A stretch of DNA of 35,185 nt, taken from Candidatus Omnitrophota bacterium. Its GTDB lineage: Bacteria; Omnitrophota; Gorgyraeia; Gygaellales; JAHJCI01. The translations under genes and the position numbers were made by a program. The stretch lies in contig JADHWR010000005.1 in NCBI GenBank assembly GCA_016783355.1, positions 1 through 35,185 of the forward strand, read 5' to 3'. The notes beneath the pieces were generated by a model. The model searched no databases, was not told the origin of the DNA, and was given only the letters and a program-made list of their open reading frames with translations. Positions 12,301 through 27,300 of the stretch are shown piece after piece (within the stretch, counting starts at the first letter, position 1; each line of letters opens with the position of its first letter).

Positions 12301-15300
12301 CCATAACCAAGAGAAGCGAAGTCTTCACTATTGAAACTGGTCAATTGATTAAGAGAGAACACGATAGAGTGATGGCAAGGTTGGTTAATGTCTATCCTTT
12401 AATTCATAACACCGAAGCTACCTATTATGATTTATCTGTGCCTTTTGAAAAACCAGTCGAGTCTTTAGATGAAAAAGGGCAGGTAGTTAAAGAGTGGCTT
12501 GGCATAAAGTACGAACCCAACGGCGATGTTGTTCATACGCTCAAGGAAAACAGGCCTCTGGCTTCAGGCATCTGGGTGACTGCTGAATATAAATATAATA
12601 AGTACGGAGGATTTATTGATAAGACAGAAAAAGTTATTCAAGATTTCATTCAAGAAGCAAGGGATAATGGAATCCTCTATGTCCTGTTTGGGATTCTCGC
12701 TGTAATTACTTCTATTATAATTATTATTAGAAAGCTTGGAGGAAGATCATTAAGGAAATCGGTCTCATCTCGCCCCCTGAGTGCTGGTGTTCCTTTACCA
12801 GGTTCTGCCAAAGGAAAAGAAGATAATTATTACCAGAGGAGAAAAGCACAAATAGACCAAAGGAGAGATAGTATTAAACTAAAGCTTGCTTTACTTGGTT
12901 TAAGAGCAGAGGATTACTCGGCGCTCATAGATAGGCTTGCCCCAAGATTAGCTGATAAAACCAATGACTCTCCAGAAGAAGTCTTTCCGGAAGATACCAA
13001 GGCCTTTGAAGAATGGTGCGATAGATTGGGTCAGAGTGGTAGGCAAGGCACACACCATCAATATGATCTCTTAGGAGACTCATTATTAGCCACAGTTTTG
13101 ATGGATGTGATTTATGATATTAGTCTGGAGTTTAAAGCTCAAGCTCCCAGCCTGCGTTATTATCTCTTTGATAGAGCACTCTATAAATATAAAGAAAAGG
13201 ACCTTAAGCAAATAATCCCTGACTTAAAAGAATTTATAAAAGCATTAAGAGAACTCTTAATGCCTGGTTATGGTTTAATAGGTAACAAGTTAAACCAAGC
13301 CACGGTTCAAGATATATTATCCTTCGATGATGTAAGAGACATCTTTAATGGATATAAAGATGCCAAAGATATCAGTGAACAGCAAGGCAAAGAAAGATTC
13401 CATCAATTTATTGCGTTAGTTGAAAACCGGGTGCATACACTGGCCAGGAAAGCTTTAGGTATTTTCAAAGAACTTGTTGCCGAAGAGAAGAAGAAGGATA
13501 GTCAGGGCAAAGATAAAATCACCGCCCTAAGGACACAGTTAATTAATGAGTTAAAAAAGGAAAGAAAAGTTGTAAAACAGGAAAAGAAAGCCCTAAGAAA
13601 GCAAAGGAAGATTCAACCAGAAGAACTACTTGCATTTAAGCCATTTCCCGATAAACTCGGGGCCTTTTGGTATTTCTGGAATATCCGCGCTGTCTGGATA
13701 CCATTAGCTATTTCTGGAATCGGAGTAATTGCCTCTGGAATTGTTCGTATTTGCGGCTTAGCCAGCGGCTGGAGCTGGGCGATTTTAGGTTTCTTTGCCC
13801 TTCTTAGTTTGGCCAATATGGGATTTGGCCGGCTGAATAAACTGAAGGCCAACGATGTGGAAAGGAAATTTGGCCGGGAAGCGGGACAAGTGGCTAGAAC
13901 TCAGATAAGAAAAACTTGGCTTCTCTTTAGCCTTGCCGTTGCCTCCTGGGATCTTTTAAATTACACAGTCTTTTTATGGACGGCTAAAGTTTTTCTTAAT
14001 ATTGTTGATATTGGTCCGTTGGCTGCGGTATTACTGGGTGTGCCGACTGCAATTTTAGGCATACTCTTTATGGTCTTAAGCGTGTGGCCGATAATGTATA
14101 CCTTAATGAGTCACTTTGGTTATTATCAAGGAAAAGCCGAAGGCATTGGTCAAGTAAGAAAAGCTGAAGATATAAGGTCTAAGTTTGAAGATGCAAAGAG
14201 CGCTTTTGCCCAACTCTATATTCCTAATGCTCCTGGTGCTATGCTTGCTGAAACAGCCTGGAATTTAGTCTGGTCAACATTTATTGATGAGTTGCTAAGA
14301 GAATTTAAACTTGGCCAAAACTTAGCCCAGGCCTTAAAGGCCGGAGATTTAAGTAAGCTTCCAGATAATCCGGAGGCTTTTGACCGGATAAAGCTGTTTA
14401 TTAATAGTTGGCTTATGGATATGCCGCGAGTCCAGAGATGGAAGAACATACCTTCGTTAACCGCAATGATAACTGCTTTTGCCGAACAGGTTACTTGGAC
14501 TTTTAATGAACTCAACAATACAGATCCTAACGGTGAAGTAGTTAGATTAAATCATTTAATCAGTGTTTATGCCGACGAATGGGATAGATTCTTAAATAAT
14601 CTTAAAAATAGATATGGTCAAGATGCAGTAAATGAATTACGTCAACATACAGAAGTAGTAAGAAGGGGTGAGACTTTCCGGAGATTGCCACCTAAGCTTA
14701 TTAGAGAAGATGTGCAAAGGGAAATTGTTACCTGGGCTAACTGGAAATTGGTGGCAGTAGAAAGAACTATCCGTGATGTAGTTAAAGTAAGAGAGGCATT
14801 TAAGGTATTTGCCAAGATTTGTTTCCCCAATCTTGGTGAAGATGAACTCTATGCATTGGTTGATCAGAAAATTCAAATCTTGCTTTGTTATGAAGCATTC
14901 GCTTTAATCGATAAAAATCCAGATGGTACCTATAAGGGACCAAAAGTGCAAGGTAAAACACTGCAAGATAAATTTACCCAGCGGGCTGAGTTGAAAAGAT
15001 TAATGACAGAATACCCATTCTTAGAGGTTTGGTGGGATAGTAATGATGCTCAGGATAAATTAGATCCTGATTTGAATGATAAAGAAAGAGTTGCAGGATT
15101 GCGCAGATTTGATAAAAATGGCTTTACCGCCTTTGACACTAGTGCACCTGCCGGTAAGCCCATAAAAGGTGGTAAGACTATCGGTCAAAATGCAGTTGCC
15201 CCATTTATTCGGGGTGAAAAAGTTCTTTTCTTCGATGCTAATGCTGCGGTAAGGATTGAAGATGCGATGAAGCTGGTGAATGGCTTGGCCGAGTTTAATA

Positions 15301-18300
15301 AAGACCGTTTACTTAAACTTATTCTCTTTGGTGAATATATCTGTATCAGTCCGAAATACTCCTGGATTACTGAAGGCATAAATTTTGCCGAGGAGACGTG
15401 GGTAACAGTTACCCAGAGAGCACTGAATATGTTTGGTGCCTGCGGCTACTATGGCCACAGTGCTATTATGGACACAGAGACTTTGCGTGTGTGCGCTGGC
15501 ATGATGCATGATTTTGTTTCTGAAGATTTGATGCTGGCAGTAATGGCCTGGCTTAAAGGTTATCATACTACACATAAAGAATATTTGCTTTTGGGCAAAG
15601 GCAGAGAGACTGGTTTTCATTCTGCAACTACACCAATGGGTAAATGGTCCCAGGGTTCTGGCGAGATGATTCTTGGGCGCTGGATAAAGAGGTCTTTAGA
15701 TTCTAACCAGTTACATATCGGACAAAAGATGATGTTAGTCTTCGGGCTTTCCCACTATACCAAGAAGCCCTTTATTCTTTTGGCTAATTTCTTCTACCTG
15801 GGTTGGGTTGTCTTCTTAGGTGTCAGTGGATTCATCGGGTTTGCCTGGCCAATTCTCTTTGGTATCTTAGGCCTTTTCTTAAATCAGGCCATTAATACCC
15901 AAGGTTTTGTCTTTTTGACCGAACGCTATGGGTTCTTTAAAGCATTGAAAAAGTTTTTGGGTATGTTCCCCAAACTCTATTGTTTATTTACTGCTTTAAT
16001 TCCCACTTATGCGATTGACCTAATAAACAAGGGATTCAAGAATGCCGCCTCCTTCCCCATTAGTCCCAAGGGTTGGAATTTAGGGCATCTTAAGTTCGAA
16101 GAGAACATTTGGGATAAAGGAGGGAAACTAGGTCTTAAGGGAAGTAACTTGCCATTAATTTTACAAGGCATATTTACCCTGGCCTCAGTTGGTGCATTCG
16201 TAGTGAGTACTGTTTTATTCATCTCATGGTTACAGGTTGCGAGCATGGTTCTTTTACTTGTATCTCCGGCTTTATTCTTTATTCCGGGTATAGGAGGGAA
16301 AATTTTGGGTGACGATTTCTGGAAATTATCAGGCATCAAAGTCCAATTGCTTCTGGCTATACCAATGATGGCCTGGGTGCTTTTGGCTGTGCATTTCTGG
16401 GGTGGAGCTACTTCGGTATTAGTCTTGGGCGCCACTGTTATTTTCAGTGCCTTGGCTAAGAGAAGCTTTAGTAAGACTACTGTATCAGGCATAACATTAG
16501 GCGTGGCATTTACAGTGTTGGCCATTAGTTCTTTAGCAGGTGGTGTCGGGTTTATTCTGCTCCATCCTTATACTTTGTATCTTAACCTGGCCTGGCTTCT
16601 TATTGTCTCCCTTATAGCTGGATGGGGTATTTCTTCATTCAAAGGTAAATATGGAGCAGCACTCGGATTTTTGGTTTCGGCTACTGTTGTTCTGGTAACT
16701 GCTGCTTGGTGGTTTAACCCCATCTTTATGCTTTTTGGTTTCTCCGTATTTTTCTTAGGTATGCCATTTACTTGGTTCTTCGTACCGTTACTCGCACATA
16801 CTCGGGGTTGGAAGACTTTCAAAGAAGTGTTTATTTCTGCTGATAAATTGATAACAAGCTTAAATAAGGCAAATGGTAATTTATCTAAAGCGCAAAGTGA
16901 TAATGATAGAGAAAAAAATAATAAATATGAAGGCCAAGTTACTAAATGCTCTGTTCGATTATTTAATTATCTAATTAAAGAATATAGATATTACCAACAG
17001 AAAACACCTAATTTATGTCAAGAAGACAGAGATTGGTTATTAAATAGAATCTGGGAAGATAATGGGCTCAAGAAACGTGGTCCTCCGTGGCTAAATGAAA
17101 TATTTGAAGCAGTAAAGGCTCATATTGCTGGTCGTCAAATTTTCACCTTTGCAAATAAAGATTTAGATAAGAATCTTAAAGAAAGAATATTTAGAAAGAT
17201 TGTAAGGAGTCTATCTAATCAAGCGCAATCTCAGGTTCAACCACAGGCTAGAATTGGTCTTGGGGTCAAGATTAAAAATGCCTTAAGAAAGTTATCTAAC
17301 AGGTCTATTTCTTCCCTCCAGGGCAAACATACCCCAGAAGATATCCGTAACTACAGAGAGAGAGTCCAAAGAGCAAGAGAAGAGGGGGTGCTGCATAATA
17401 TAACCCAAGATGAGATAACTCAGCAGGCAAAGGCGCTCTTGGAAGAAGAAACAGTTGACTTGCCTCAAGGATTAGGAGCCTTAAATATCTTAGATGGCTT
17501 AACATCAAAACAAATCTGGTGGATATCTTTATCTGAGAGGTCTCCTCCAGATGCCTTTGCAGAAGGAAATGATATCTATGTATTCTTACACCAAGATGAG
17601 CTCGTACCTATAGAGTTAGCCAGAATTCTGCTTCACGAAACAATCGAAAAATACCTTACAGAGAAAGGTATTACCCCTGATAAGGCCTGCCAATTTGCTT
17701 CTAAAATTCATCAAAATTTTGTTGAAGATGAAGAATCCTTACGCAAAGCAACCATTCAAGGTTTAATTGTACCTGTCCGCAGCAAGTTAATCGAGGCGCT
17801 AAAAATCGCTGATAGGAGAAAAAGAGACAAGGCAATAGATGGAATAATCGATGAAGTTAATAGCCTTAAGATTGACGGTAGAGTCCTGAGTGCTGAAGAA
17901 CTTGAGCCAGCATCAGTAGAGTTGTTGGATATATTTAGGGCCTGTATAGACCCTGTCCTCTATGCAGAACTTACTCACGAAGCAATAGATATGCACTTAG
18001 ATGGACGATTTGTTCCTCACTTTAACTTCGGTGGAGCAGCCATCAGATTAGGAGTGGGCTCAATGTATTCAGTCCAGATTAAGCAAATTGCCAAGTTCTT
18101 AGTTGGCAGGGAATCGAATCTTTCCGGTGAACAGAAAGGAGGGGTTCAAGCGAAATTATTAGAATACTTCGATGAAGTAAAGAAAAAAGAACAGAAAGAC
18201 AGAAGATTATCCGATGAGGAGGCAGAAGAATTTATTCGAGAATTTAAGGCAAGTTTTTATAAGGAGGTAGGCAGCGCTTTTGAAAAATTAGATATATCAG

Positions 18301-21300
18301 AGGACTCGGGTATGGGTCCGCGGCAGATTAAGGCCTATCATAGGACACTCGTAAGACTTGCACAACAAAAAGAAAGAGACGTAGAAGAAGTCTTAAGCAA
18401 AGCTATTATTGCCCTTCACTTAAATGACAATATATTTGAATCTGCATCCAGGGATTTATATGAACATAAGTTTTATGGCTTCAGAAAAGAAAATGTTTAT
18501 ATATTGACAGATAGGGTATTCAGGGGATATAGGCTTGATATAAGAACAGGCAATTTAGGCCTGGATAAGGATAGTATGCTTTTGCCTCCTGGACACGGTT
18601 ATGCCCTTGAGCAACTTAATAGTCCAGGGCAGGTTTATCAACTTAATCAGAAAGGCCAATTATTCCAATTAGAGCACAGCCTCTTAGATATATTGACACA
18701 ACGCAAAGTTGAAATCATCAGGACACAGAGAATCAATGATTTAACAATGTGGGCAGGCGATGTCTTAAGCATTGAGCGGCTCGCTTACTTTATCAACGAA
18801 GCAAAAAGAGGCAAGAAGATTGGTATTGAGTTGGTGAGCAATCCAAAAGGACAAAAAGGCGGAAGCTACTTACAAATTAAAGATACCAAGACGTCCTTCC
18901 TGGCAGAGAAGTTATCCTTATTGGCACCTCATTTAAAGGCTTTATTAGAAAAAGCCGGAGAAGAGAAGCTTCCTTATAACGCCTTCAGAAATTACTACAC
19001 GGTAAAAGGCTTAAAAGTTATATTGAAGAGAACTCATCTTCCAAGATATTTAAGATACAGAAACGGGAGATTTTATACAGAGATGATTACGGGAGATATC
19101 ACCCAACTTTGTGGTGAAGATGTGGTGGCATTTAGAATTCATATTGACGAAAACATCCATGATTTAAAAGCTCAAGCTGATCTTCCCGAAGGATTAAAGT
19201 TTTTAAATATATATGAACAGGCAAAACAACGAGAAGAAACCACCGCTGTCAAAACAATGCCTGCAGTCTCTCTGCCATGGCATACAAGAGAAGCAGCAAC
19301 ATTGGGAACAGTCGCCCTTGATTTAGATGCAGATGATAAAATCATTACTGCAGTATGTAACGGCCTTATTGAAGATGGCTTTAAGCCAGATGGGTCTCTC
19401 GAACAAGATTTATTATTTAATATCGTCAGAAAGGTTGTTCCCATACATCTAAAAGCCCATGCCTCAAGCCGCGGCACAGATGAAGTTCCTGCAGTTTGCT
19501 TTTCGCTGAAGAGATTAGAGATACAGTGCTTAAATGTCTTTAAATTAGTCATACGTGCCTTAGAAAAAAACACTGGAATGGATGCCAAGCAGATTAGCGT
19601 ACCCGTCTTAGTCTATACACCTTATGTGGAACTTTTACCAGAGCTCACAAAAGAAGATATTACAGGCACGGTGATGGATTTTAACGAAATCTTAACTGTC
19701 TTTCCATGTAGTATATCTCGAAAGGAGGCAAGGGGATTGAGTAGACAATTTCAGGCTTTAATATCTATTTCTGGGGCAATTATCACAGAGACTTGGAGAG
19801 CAGCCATAAGTATACCCGAAGGCTTAACAGACAATCGTGACTTAGAAAAAATAATCATTGTCTCCTATGAAATAGAAAGAACAAATGTAGCAACTTTACC
19901 TCCAGGAGCACCTTTAGGGATAAGGCGTTTTTTGGAAGAGGAGCTTAGCACTTCCAGCGTAGAACTTGGCAAGATTAAAGAAGGCATAGTAAATGTAGAA
20001 GTTATCTCTCAGGGGAAATCTAAGAATAACCCCACAAGGGTTATAACTAAAAACTTGCCAGACTTTCCTGAACCAATCACCAGTGTAACTGCTACGATTA
20101 GTGAGCAGGAAGTTCTCTTTAGTGGTCAAGGGCTTAAGAGATGGTACAGGCTTGCCAAAAATCAAAGAAGAATAATCAGTGACGGGTTGAAAAAAGCCAA
20201 TGCTGCCTTGGTTTCTGGTCAGAGCTTAACGATAAATATAGAAGTAACCGATAAGATTGAACGCATCGCGCAATATTATAACGGGACTATCTATCTACAT
20301 TGGATAGCCATAAGGGGTCCTCCTCTTGGCTTAAGATACGAAGAATTTGCGCAATATATTCAAGGTGTTATCTATGAAGAAATAGCCCACCACTATTATC
20401 CGAATTTATCTGAAGATGAGATTGCTCATTTAGTACTAAATTATTTCCGCAATAAATTTGATATTTTAGAGGCAAGCATCCATGTATTAGAAAAAGATAA
20501 TCGCTTAGATGGGGGTGAGTGGCTGCGTTTCTTAAGACTCCTGAGAACCTATGAGGAAAGTAACCAGATAACCAGAGAGGAAATGGAAGCCTGCGAGCCG
20601 AGTGCTGATATAATCGTAATTACCGCCGGGAGCAGAGAGATGGCCGAGACTTATAGAGCAATCTATGAGAGTCCGGCAAGAGAAGGGATTACTAACAGAG
20701 CGGATATACCAATTTTAATTGCTCCTGATCTTGAAGGCCTGAGAATAGGTAATGGCGGCGCATTAGCTAATGGCATAAGTACTGCTGATAAACTTCTCTC
20801 CAGACTGGCTGAAGGATACTCACATCTAAGCGGGAGAAGATTAGAGGATTTACGAATTGTGGTTATTCAGGCCGGCGGATACGGAAGCAGAATTTCCTTA
20901 ACCTTAGCCCATGGTTCAAAAACCCTAATGAAGGTTCCAGTTATCCTTCCTAATGGGAAAATGGCTGCAATTATGGACTTAGTTTTAATTGGTGCTTACA
21001 AATTTACTCAGGAATTAAAGAGAAGAAATCAAGGTGGCCTTGTTGTTTTAAACGGCGATGGTCTTTTGGTTACAATTCCAGAGATAAAAGAGGGCGTCAG
21101 CATAATTACCTATCCTGAAACAAAAGAGGGCGCGCAGACGAGATTGGGCGTTATAGTTAAAGATGCTTTAACAGGAAAAGTTCTTCAGTTTCTTGAGAAG
21201 CCCTCTTTAGACGAAATGAAAAAGAATAAAGGATTGAAGAACGACCCTGACTTTGTTAATGAAGGAATTGTCGCTGCCAATACAGCAAGCTTTATTGCCT

Positions 21301-24300
21301 CTGGTAAGGAATATAAAGAGTTCTTAAAACATCTTTTGGCCATCGCCGAAATTATGAACAATACTGATATACATAGATACGAAGTAGATACCTCCAATGA
21401 ATTTTTTATCCTAAAAAATCTAAAAGACAAGCCCGAGCTTATTGAGGCGCACATTGCTAAAAGGGCAGGCAGAGATGAAATGAAAGCAAGATTCTACAGA
21501 GAGAAAATCCTGCCCATAGTAGCAACCTTCCCTGAACTTTATACTGTGGGGAACAAGTTATATACTTTCTATAGAGACCTTGGAACAGCAGACATCTATC
21601 TTAGCGAGAACACAAAAGGTGGGATGCTTTCTAAGATATATGATTTTCAGAAAAGGGTTAATTCCTATGTTGCAAGAAATAGCAAGGTAAACTATCGAGC
21701 CTGTCTATATCAGAGTTATATTAGCGAAGATGTGCTGGTAGGTCCTAACGCAATCATTTATAACGGTGAACTTGAACCAAGTTCAATAGTAGGTAGTGAT
21801 TCAATTGTTTCTGCTAAAGGGAGAGTCATTGTCGGACGCAGTCAGATCTTAATGCAAATACCCGCCAAAACAGCCGGGGGGGCAGTTGGTTATGCTATCT
21901 TCTTTAACGGTGTGTATGACAATGTCAAGGGTAAGATTGGCGGAAAGCAAGCAAGATTATTTGACCATAATCAGGCAGACAGAGCGACTATTTTAGGAGT
22001 AGCAGTTGAAGAATGGTTAAGATTACACGGGCTTTTAAATAAAAATAATCAGCTTCAAAATGGTAAGGACAACCCCATTAGTATTACTGGTAAAAGTGTA
22101 TTTGAGTTACCAATCTGGCCGCTACTTAAGGATGAAAAGATTGATATGAAAGCTGTTGAGTGGATGGCTACTCACGGCAGTAAGCCGTCAGCAAAATACC
22201 TCATTGCACCTAAGATGACATTGGAACAGATTACTCGTTCTCAACAGGACAGAGATATTTATGATCTTATTTTTGAGAGACAGTTAACTCGTAAAGAGAA
22301 AATTACCAGAGCACAGCAAGAAAATGGGCAAAGCAAGAATAAAGATATAACTCGCAGAGGAGTGAAGCCTTTAAAGAGATTAAAAGTCGCTAAAGATGCC
22401 TCGAGAGAAATAAGGGATTATGTTGCGGTAAATAACAGACTTTTGGAACTTAGGAAGAAAGCAAAGTTATGGCTAGCTGGTTTTAGCCAGAAAATAAAAG
22501 AATTTAAAAAAGATGGCGATTGGGCAAAGACAGTCAGTTTTATCAAGAGAATTTTTATTAAATCCAAAATAGATGTAAGAATAGAAATTCTTCCTCTGGC
22601 AGACCCGAGAATAAAGAATAAGATTGGCACCACTATCGGCAATATAATTTACTTTAACGAGGAAGCAAGCCGTATAGATATATGGATGTATCTTAATCAT
22701 GAAGTAACCCACCTTAGAAGCCAGGAAAGTGATTGTCGTTTAATTGATGTTGAATTGATAAAGAACGCCAAAGCAGTGGTTGAGGCATTAAGAAAGTTAG
22801 AGAAGGAAAGTAAGGGTAAGATAAAACCTCATTTACAAAGGATGGCAGATACGATTGAGTTTAAGCTTCTTGATTATGAATTAGATATTCATACTGCGAG
22901 GCTTCAGGTTTCAAAAGAAGGCAGGGAATTTTTAGATGAATTTCAGCTTGGTAAAATTGAGCGCGCACCACCTATTTATCCCTATATTGAGGCCATCGCC
23001 AACTCAACCCCTTCAATCATTGAGCCTGATTCCCTGCAAATAGAAAAGACATTTAATTCCCTCAAAGAGTTAATCCAGCCTGGTAGAGAACTTAACGACA
23101 ATCAAACAAAGAGCTTAATAAACAAGATTAATTTCCGAGTCATTAGGCAGCTAATAGAATTTCCATATTGCAAACTTACTGAAAAGCTCATCCTTAATGG
23201 TTCCTTTAGCCATCTAGGGAAGGAAGATGAGGGGGATTTTACTGCAGAGAAGCTACACGAGGAAACAAAGAAGGTAGCTTATGGAAGGTGGACGAAGGAA
23301 GGCAAGCCCATGGGTGAACCAAAGGAGAGAGCTGTTCAGAGATACCTGCAAGCCCAAGAGGATGTAAGACGTCGGCATCAAGAAAAGAAGGATGCCTTAC
23401 AAGTACTCAAGCATATCCAAAGAATAGAGGAGGCATTAAAAGCAGGAAGAGGATGGGATGCCATAGTCGTCACTGTTCCCGGCAGTCCGGGCGAGAGAAT
23501 GACTTCTTATATACAGACACTCCTTTCTGAAAGAAAGGGTTTGCTTTATCATACCTATATGAAAGAGGAAATCATCCGTTTTTCAATAAAGGAGTTAAGT
23601 CAGATTTATAACACCGAACTGATAGTTATGACAGAGCAGAAAAGATTGGGGAACTTTTTAGGAACAGTCAATGCTGCTAAGGAAACCAAAGAGAAATTAA
23701 AACAGCATTATATAGACAAAGGCATATTTGAGCTTGATTTTGATAAGTTTGCTACTTTCTTTAAATTAACACCTGAGCAGAGCACTCAAGTTCAGCAAAT
23801 AGTGGGCAAGGAGCAATGGGGTAATCTTCCTGAGGAAATAATAGACCAAATATATGAATACCTATGGCAGGACATTATTAAGTTGTTAGGTCTACATACT
23901 GCCGGCAAAGCAAAGAGGGTCCATCCTTTAGTTCTTTCTGGTGAGTCTGCAGGGAACAAGGCCTTAATTTATACACCTGCAGGAGAGACTTTTATTGAAC
24001 AGGTTATCAAACAGAGCTACCAGCTTTTAGACGATACTCCTCAAGGAACAAATACATGGTTAGCAACGGATGATTTTTGGGCTCCTTCTCAAAGTTGTAA
24101 AGGCAAAGGCCAGAATATTCAGATATACGTTAATGAGCAGGAGTTGGGCAGACAACATGAGACTTTTGGAGTCTTGAGGGCAGATGGGCAGGATAATTTA
24201 ATAGATGCCTATGAGAAGGAAAACCTCGCCTCATTAGAAAAAAAATTCCCAGAAGGAAAAGCCTTAATTGGTATTTGGAATAACCGATGGAAGGCTAAGG

Positions 24301-27300
24301 TAATGGATGCCATCTATAAGATTTATCAGGATTGGATAGAAAAAGGCCGAGAGCTTGATTTTATGAAGCATTTAGTAGAAGGTGTTATTTTAAGTAAGAA
24401 TAGATGGCTAAATAAGGGTCGCAACGAATGGAATGAGAAGCACCCAGATGAAGTAATGACTGAAGAAGAATGGCGCAGCCAAGATGAGGAATCCCGGGTT
24501 AAGCGAGAAGGGCGTCCTCTTGATATATGGGAGAGGGCACAAGAGGCAAAGAAAGAGATTGGAAAGATAGGATTAATTAGACTTGCATTTTGGGAGGCTG
24601 TGGGCAAGCTTGCCGAGGTGCAAGATGTGTTTACAAAGACTCCCTACCAACCTATATTAGCTAAGTTGATTGGCCTAAAGAGTAATATAGTTGATTCTCC
24701 TGAGGTAGAAAAGGCTGTGGAGAAGGGCGATTTAATAATAGAGGAAGGTGCCATTGTCGTTAAATCAGATATCAGACACGGCATAATTAGACAAGGAACT
24801 GTGGTTGTTGATTCCATAATTGATACTCTTTATACAGAAGGTAGGGCGATAATTTGGGGATTAATGGCCCGAGGAGAAAGACATATCATTAAAGAGGGAT
24901 TGCTTGTTTGTGATATTTTCTTAGAAAAGGATAAAATCACGCGTATTTCTCTTCCTGCAATTGAAGCAGATGTTCAAGATACATGGTATTCCCGGGTATT
25001 TCATAAATACACCCTTGAAGAAATGAACAAGATTATTAAAGGCTTTGACCCAAATTTAATTAGAAAGACAAAGCAAGACTATAAAGCCGGTATTTCTTTC
25101 ATAGAAATGATTCCGGGAACAATTGATTTAGAACTGATCGTGCCGGGTTTTCCGTTAAAACAGGTGCCTGCAGAGATGATTATAAAGGCAACAGGAGAGA
25201 GACGCTGGGTAGGTTCCATACGAGAAATAATATTAAGACGCAATGAAGAAAAATTTTGGGAGTTTATTCAAATGTTAGGCCTTGCTAAAGATGCAAGCGC
25301 TAATGAGATTAAAAATGCAGTTAGTGAGTTTATGCATAAGGTGGAGGATGGGTTGGATAGATTAGTTTGTCCCGGCGAGATTAATACAATTGAGGGGGTT
25401 CAGAAAATAGTAGAAGGAGTCTTTAGGTTTTTCCCTCAGCATAATGCCTATATTTTAACCAACAAGGCTGCTAAAAGAATCCTTGAGGCCAATAATCCCG
25501 ATGCACTTATAGTTAGATTAGGTTACAAGAATCTAAGGGAACTCATTGAGCATTATGAGCCAAGAGTTGTATTAGCGATGGCCACCTGGTCAGAAGAGAA
25601 ATATGAACAAGGGGTATTTAAATGGCTCAAAGATAATATTAAACCAATTGACTTTGCTCTTCAGGCTATTAAGACAGAGATAGTTGATATAAACAACTTC
25701 CCGGATTTACATACTATCGGAGGGACAAGACTCCTTGATCGTTTAAGCGGAGTAATTATTGTTAATAATCTTCCCAAGAATTACGGCGGAGAATTTCCTA
25801 AGTTGCGATATTGTCTGGCGGAATTTGGGAAGGCCATTGTAGAGATAGAGCATTTAAGCAAGATTTGGCAAGAGTTTGCAAAGGATAAAATGAGTTTTGC
25901 CCATAGTTTAGCAAGTTGCCTTACTGGTTATAAGGAGTATGCAGATACAGAGTTAAGTGGACGTTGGATATTTGATGCAGGGGTTCATCGAGAGATAATA
26001 AGGCGGCTACGTTTGATTGCTTCTAAAATGGAAAAAGAAACCTATTATACAGAAGCGTATGCAGAGAGGATTTTTGATGAACTGGTCTTAGCAGTTAATT
26101 TAAGACGCATAGCCGATGTTTATGGCGTTGCTGAAGTGGTAGATGATTTGTATATCACCTGTAGCCCTTGGACTTGGGCAAGCTATAGTATTAAGGGCGG
26201 CAAGGGCATTCCTAGTATCTATGCCAGCCGCGTAGAGCGTAACTTAGCAGCGAGGCACTTTCTTGAAATATATCTTGATATGAGAACGAAGGGCTCAGCT
26301 AAATTAATAGATAAAATACTCATCAGGCAGATGAGAGAAGGAAAACAAGCCGAAGATATATTGAAGACCCTATTAAAATCAGGGCAGGTTATTGATTCGA
26401 AAAAAAATGTTGTTGCTACAGAGGAGCAATTTGAAGATGCAAACAAAGGGACAATCGTTGAATTATTAGAAAAATTTGTATCTCAAAGTTTAAGCGATAT
26501 TAATTATGATATGTTCAGGGATTACGATTATAGAACAAGAGGAGGTATTATTGCGCCTGTTATGGCTTTTGGTATGGGGCTTACCTGGGCGAAGATGGCT
26601 TTAAAGAGGGCAACAAAATTTGGGCTAAAATCTCGCAGTGCCCTTCTTGCCAGAGACTGCCGCAAGATAGAGCCCTCTATTTTAAAAGCTTTAGAGTTAG
26701 CATTAATATATGCAGGATTAGACGTTGTTTATATAGCAGAAGAGCTACCCAATGCAGTAAGCAACTACTCCTGGGCTGTAAGACTGAAGTACAAGACAGG
26801 TAGCGGTAGATATGAAGGGCCATTGATGGGTATTTTCAATACTGCCAGCCACGTTACTGGTGAAGGAGTAACTGGATTTAAGGTTGTTATGCAAGATAGT
26901 GAAGGTGCCCTTAAAAGCCTTACTACTCAAGAGATAAAACAGGAGTCTTTAAAAACACTGGAAGATTTTATCGCTAATCCCGATTCTCTAAAGAGCATAA
27001 AAGCAGAGAAATTAGGGATGCGCACCGCTTACAATGTTGATCAAGGTTTTATTAAGATGTCCACACTTGTTGCACGCGCCTCTACGGGAGAGCTGCCACA
27101 AGGCAGTGTATATGAATTAGGTAAGGAACTGGTGGCTTGTGATGTCGAAGATGTATTAAATAGATGGAATGCAGCAGTATTAAAAAGCAAGCCTTTAAAG
27201 GGATTAAAGATTGCTATCGAAGCAGCCCATACTCCCAGTGGATATTTAGCAGAAATAGTATTCACAGAGTTAGGTGCAGAAGTAATTGTTTTACACAAGG

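Noticed and set aside
16007..16525. Minus-strand ORF of 172 codons
   Set aside because: It is the mirror of the GT48 membrane bundle: hydrophobic sense codons give polar antisense codons. No ribosome site, promoter or recognisable protein, and no second copy.
12960..16860. Cyclic beta-glucan synthase (NdvB, GT84) or GT2 curdlan/cellulose synthase
   Set aside because: No DxD/QxxRW pattern of GT2/GT84 was found, whereas the ordered GT48 motifs are present over the entire length.
18504..18533. Plus-strand TTGACA-18-TATAGG string
   Set aside because: It lies within the UDPGP-like domain with no start codon, ribosome site or small gene behind it and no second copy. Probably chance in AT-rich sequence.
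19172..19588. Minus-strand ORF of 138 codons
   Set aside because: No start signals, no domain, and it lies opposite continuous sense coding. Treated as chance, unlike the A/B genes, which repeat and have promoters and Shine-Dalgarno sites.
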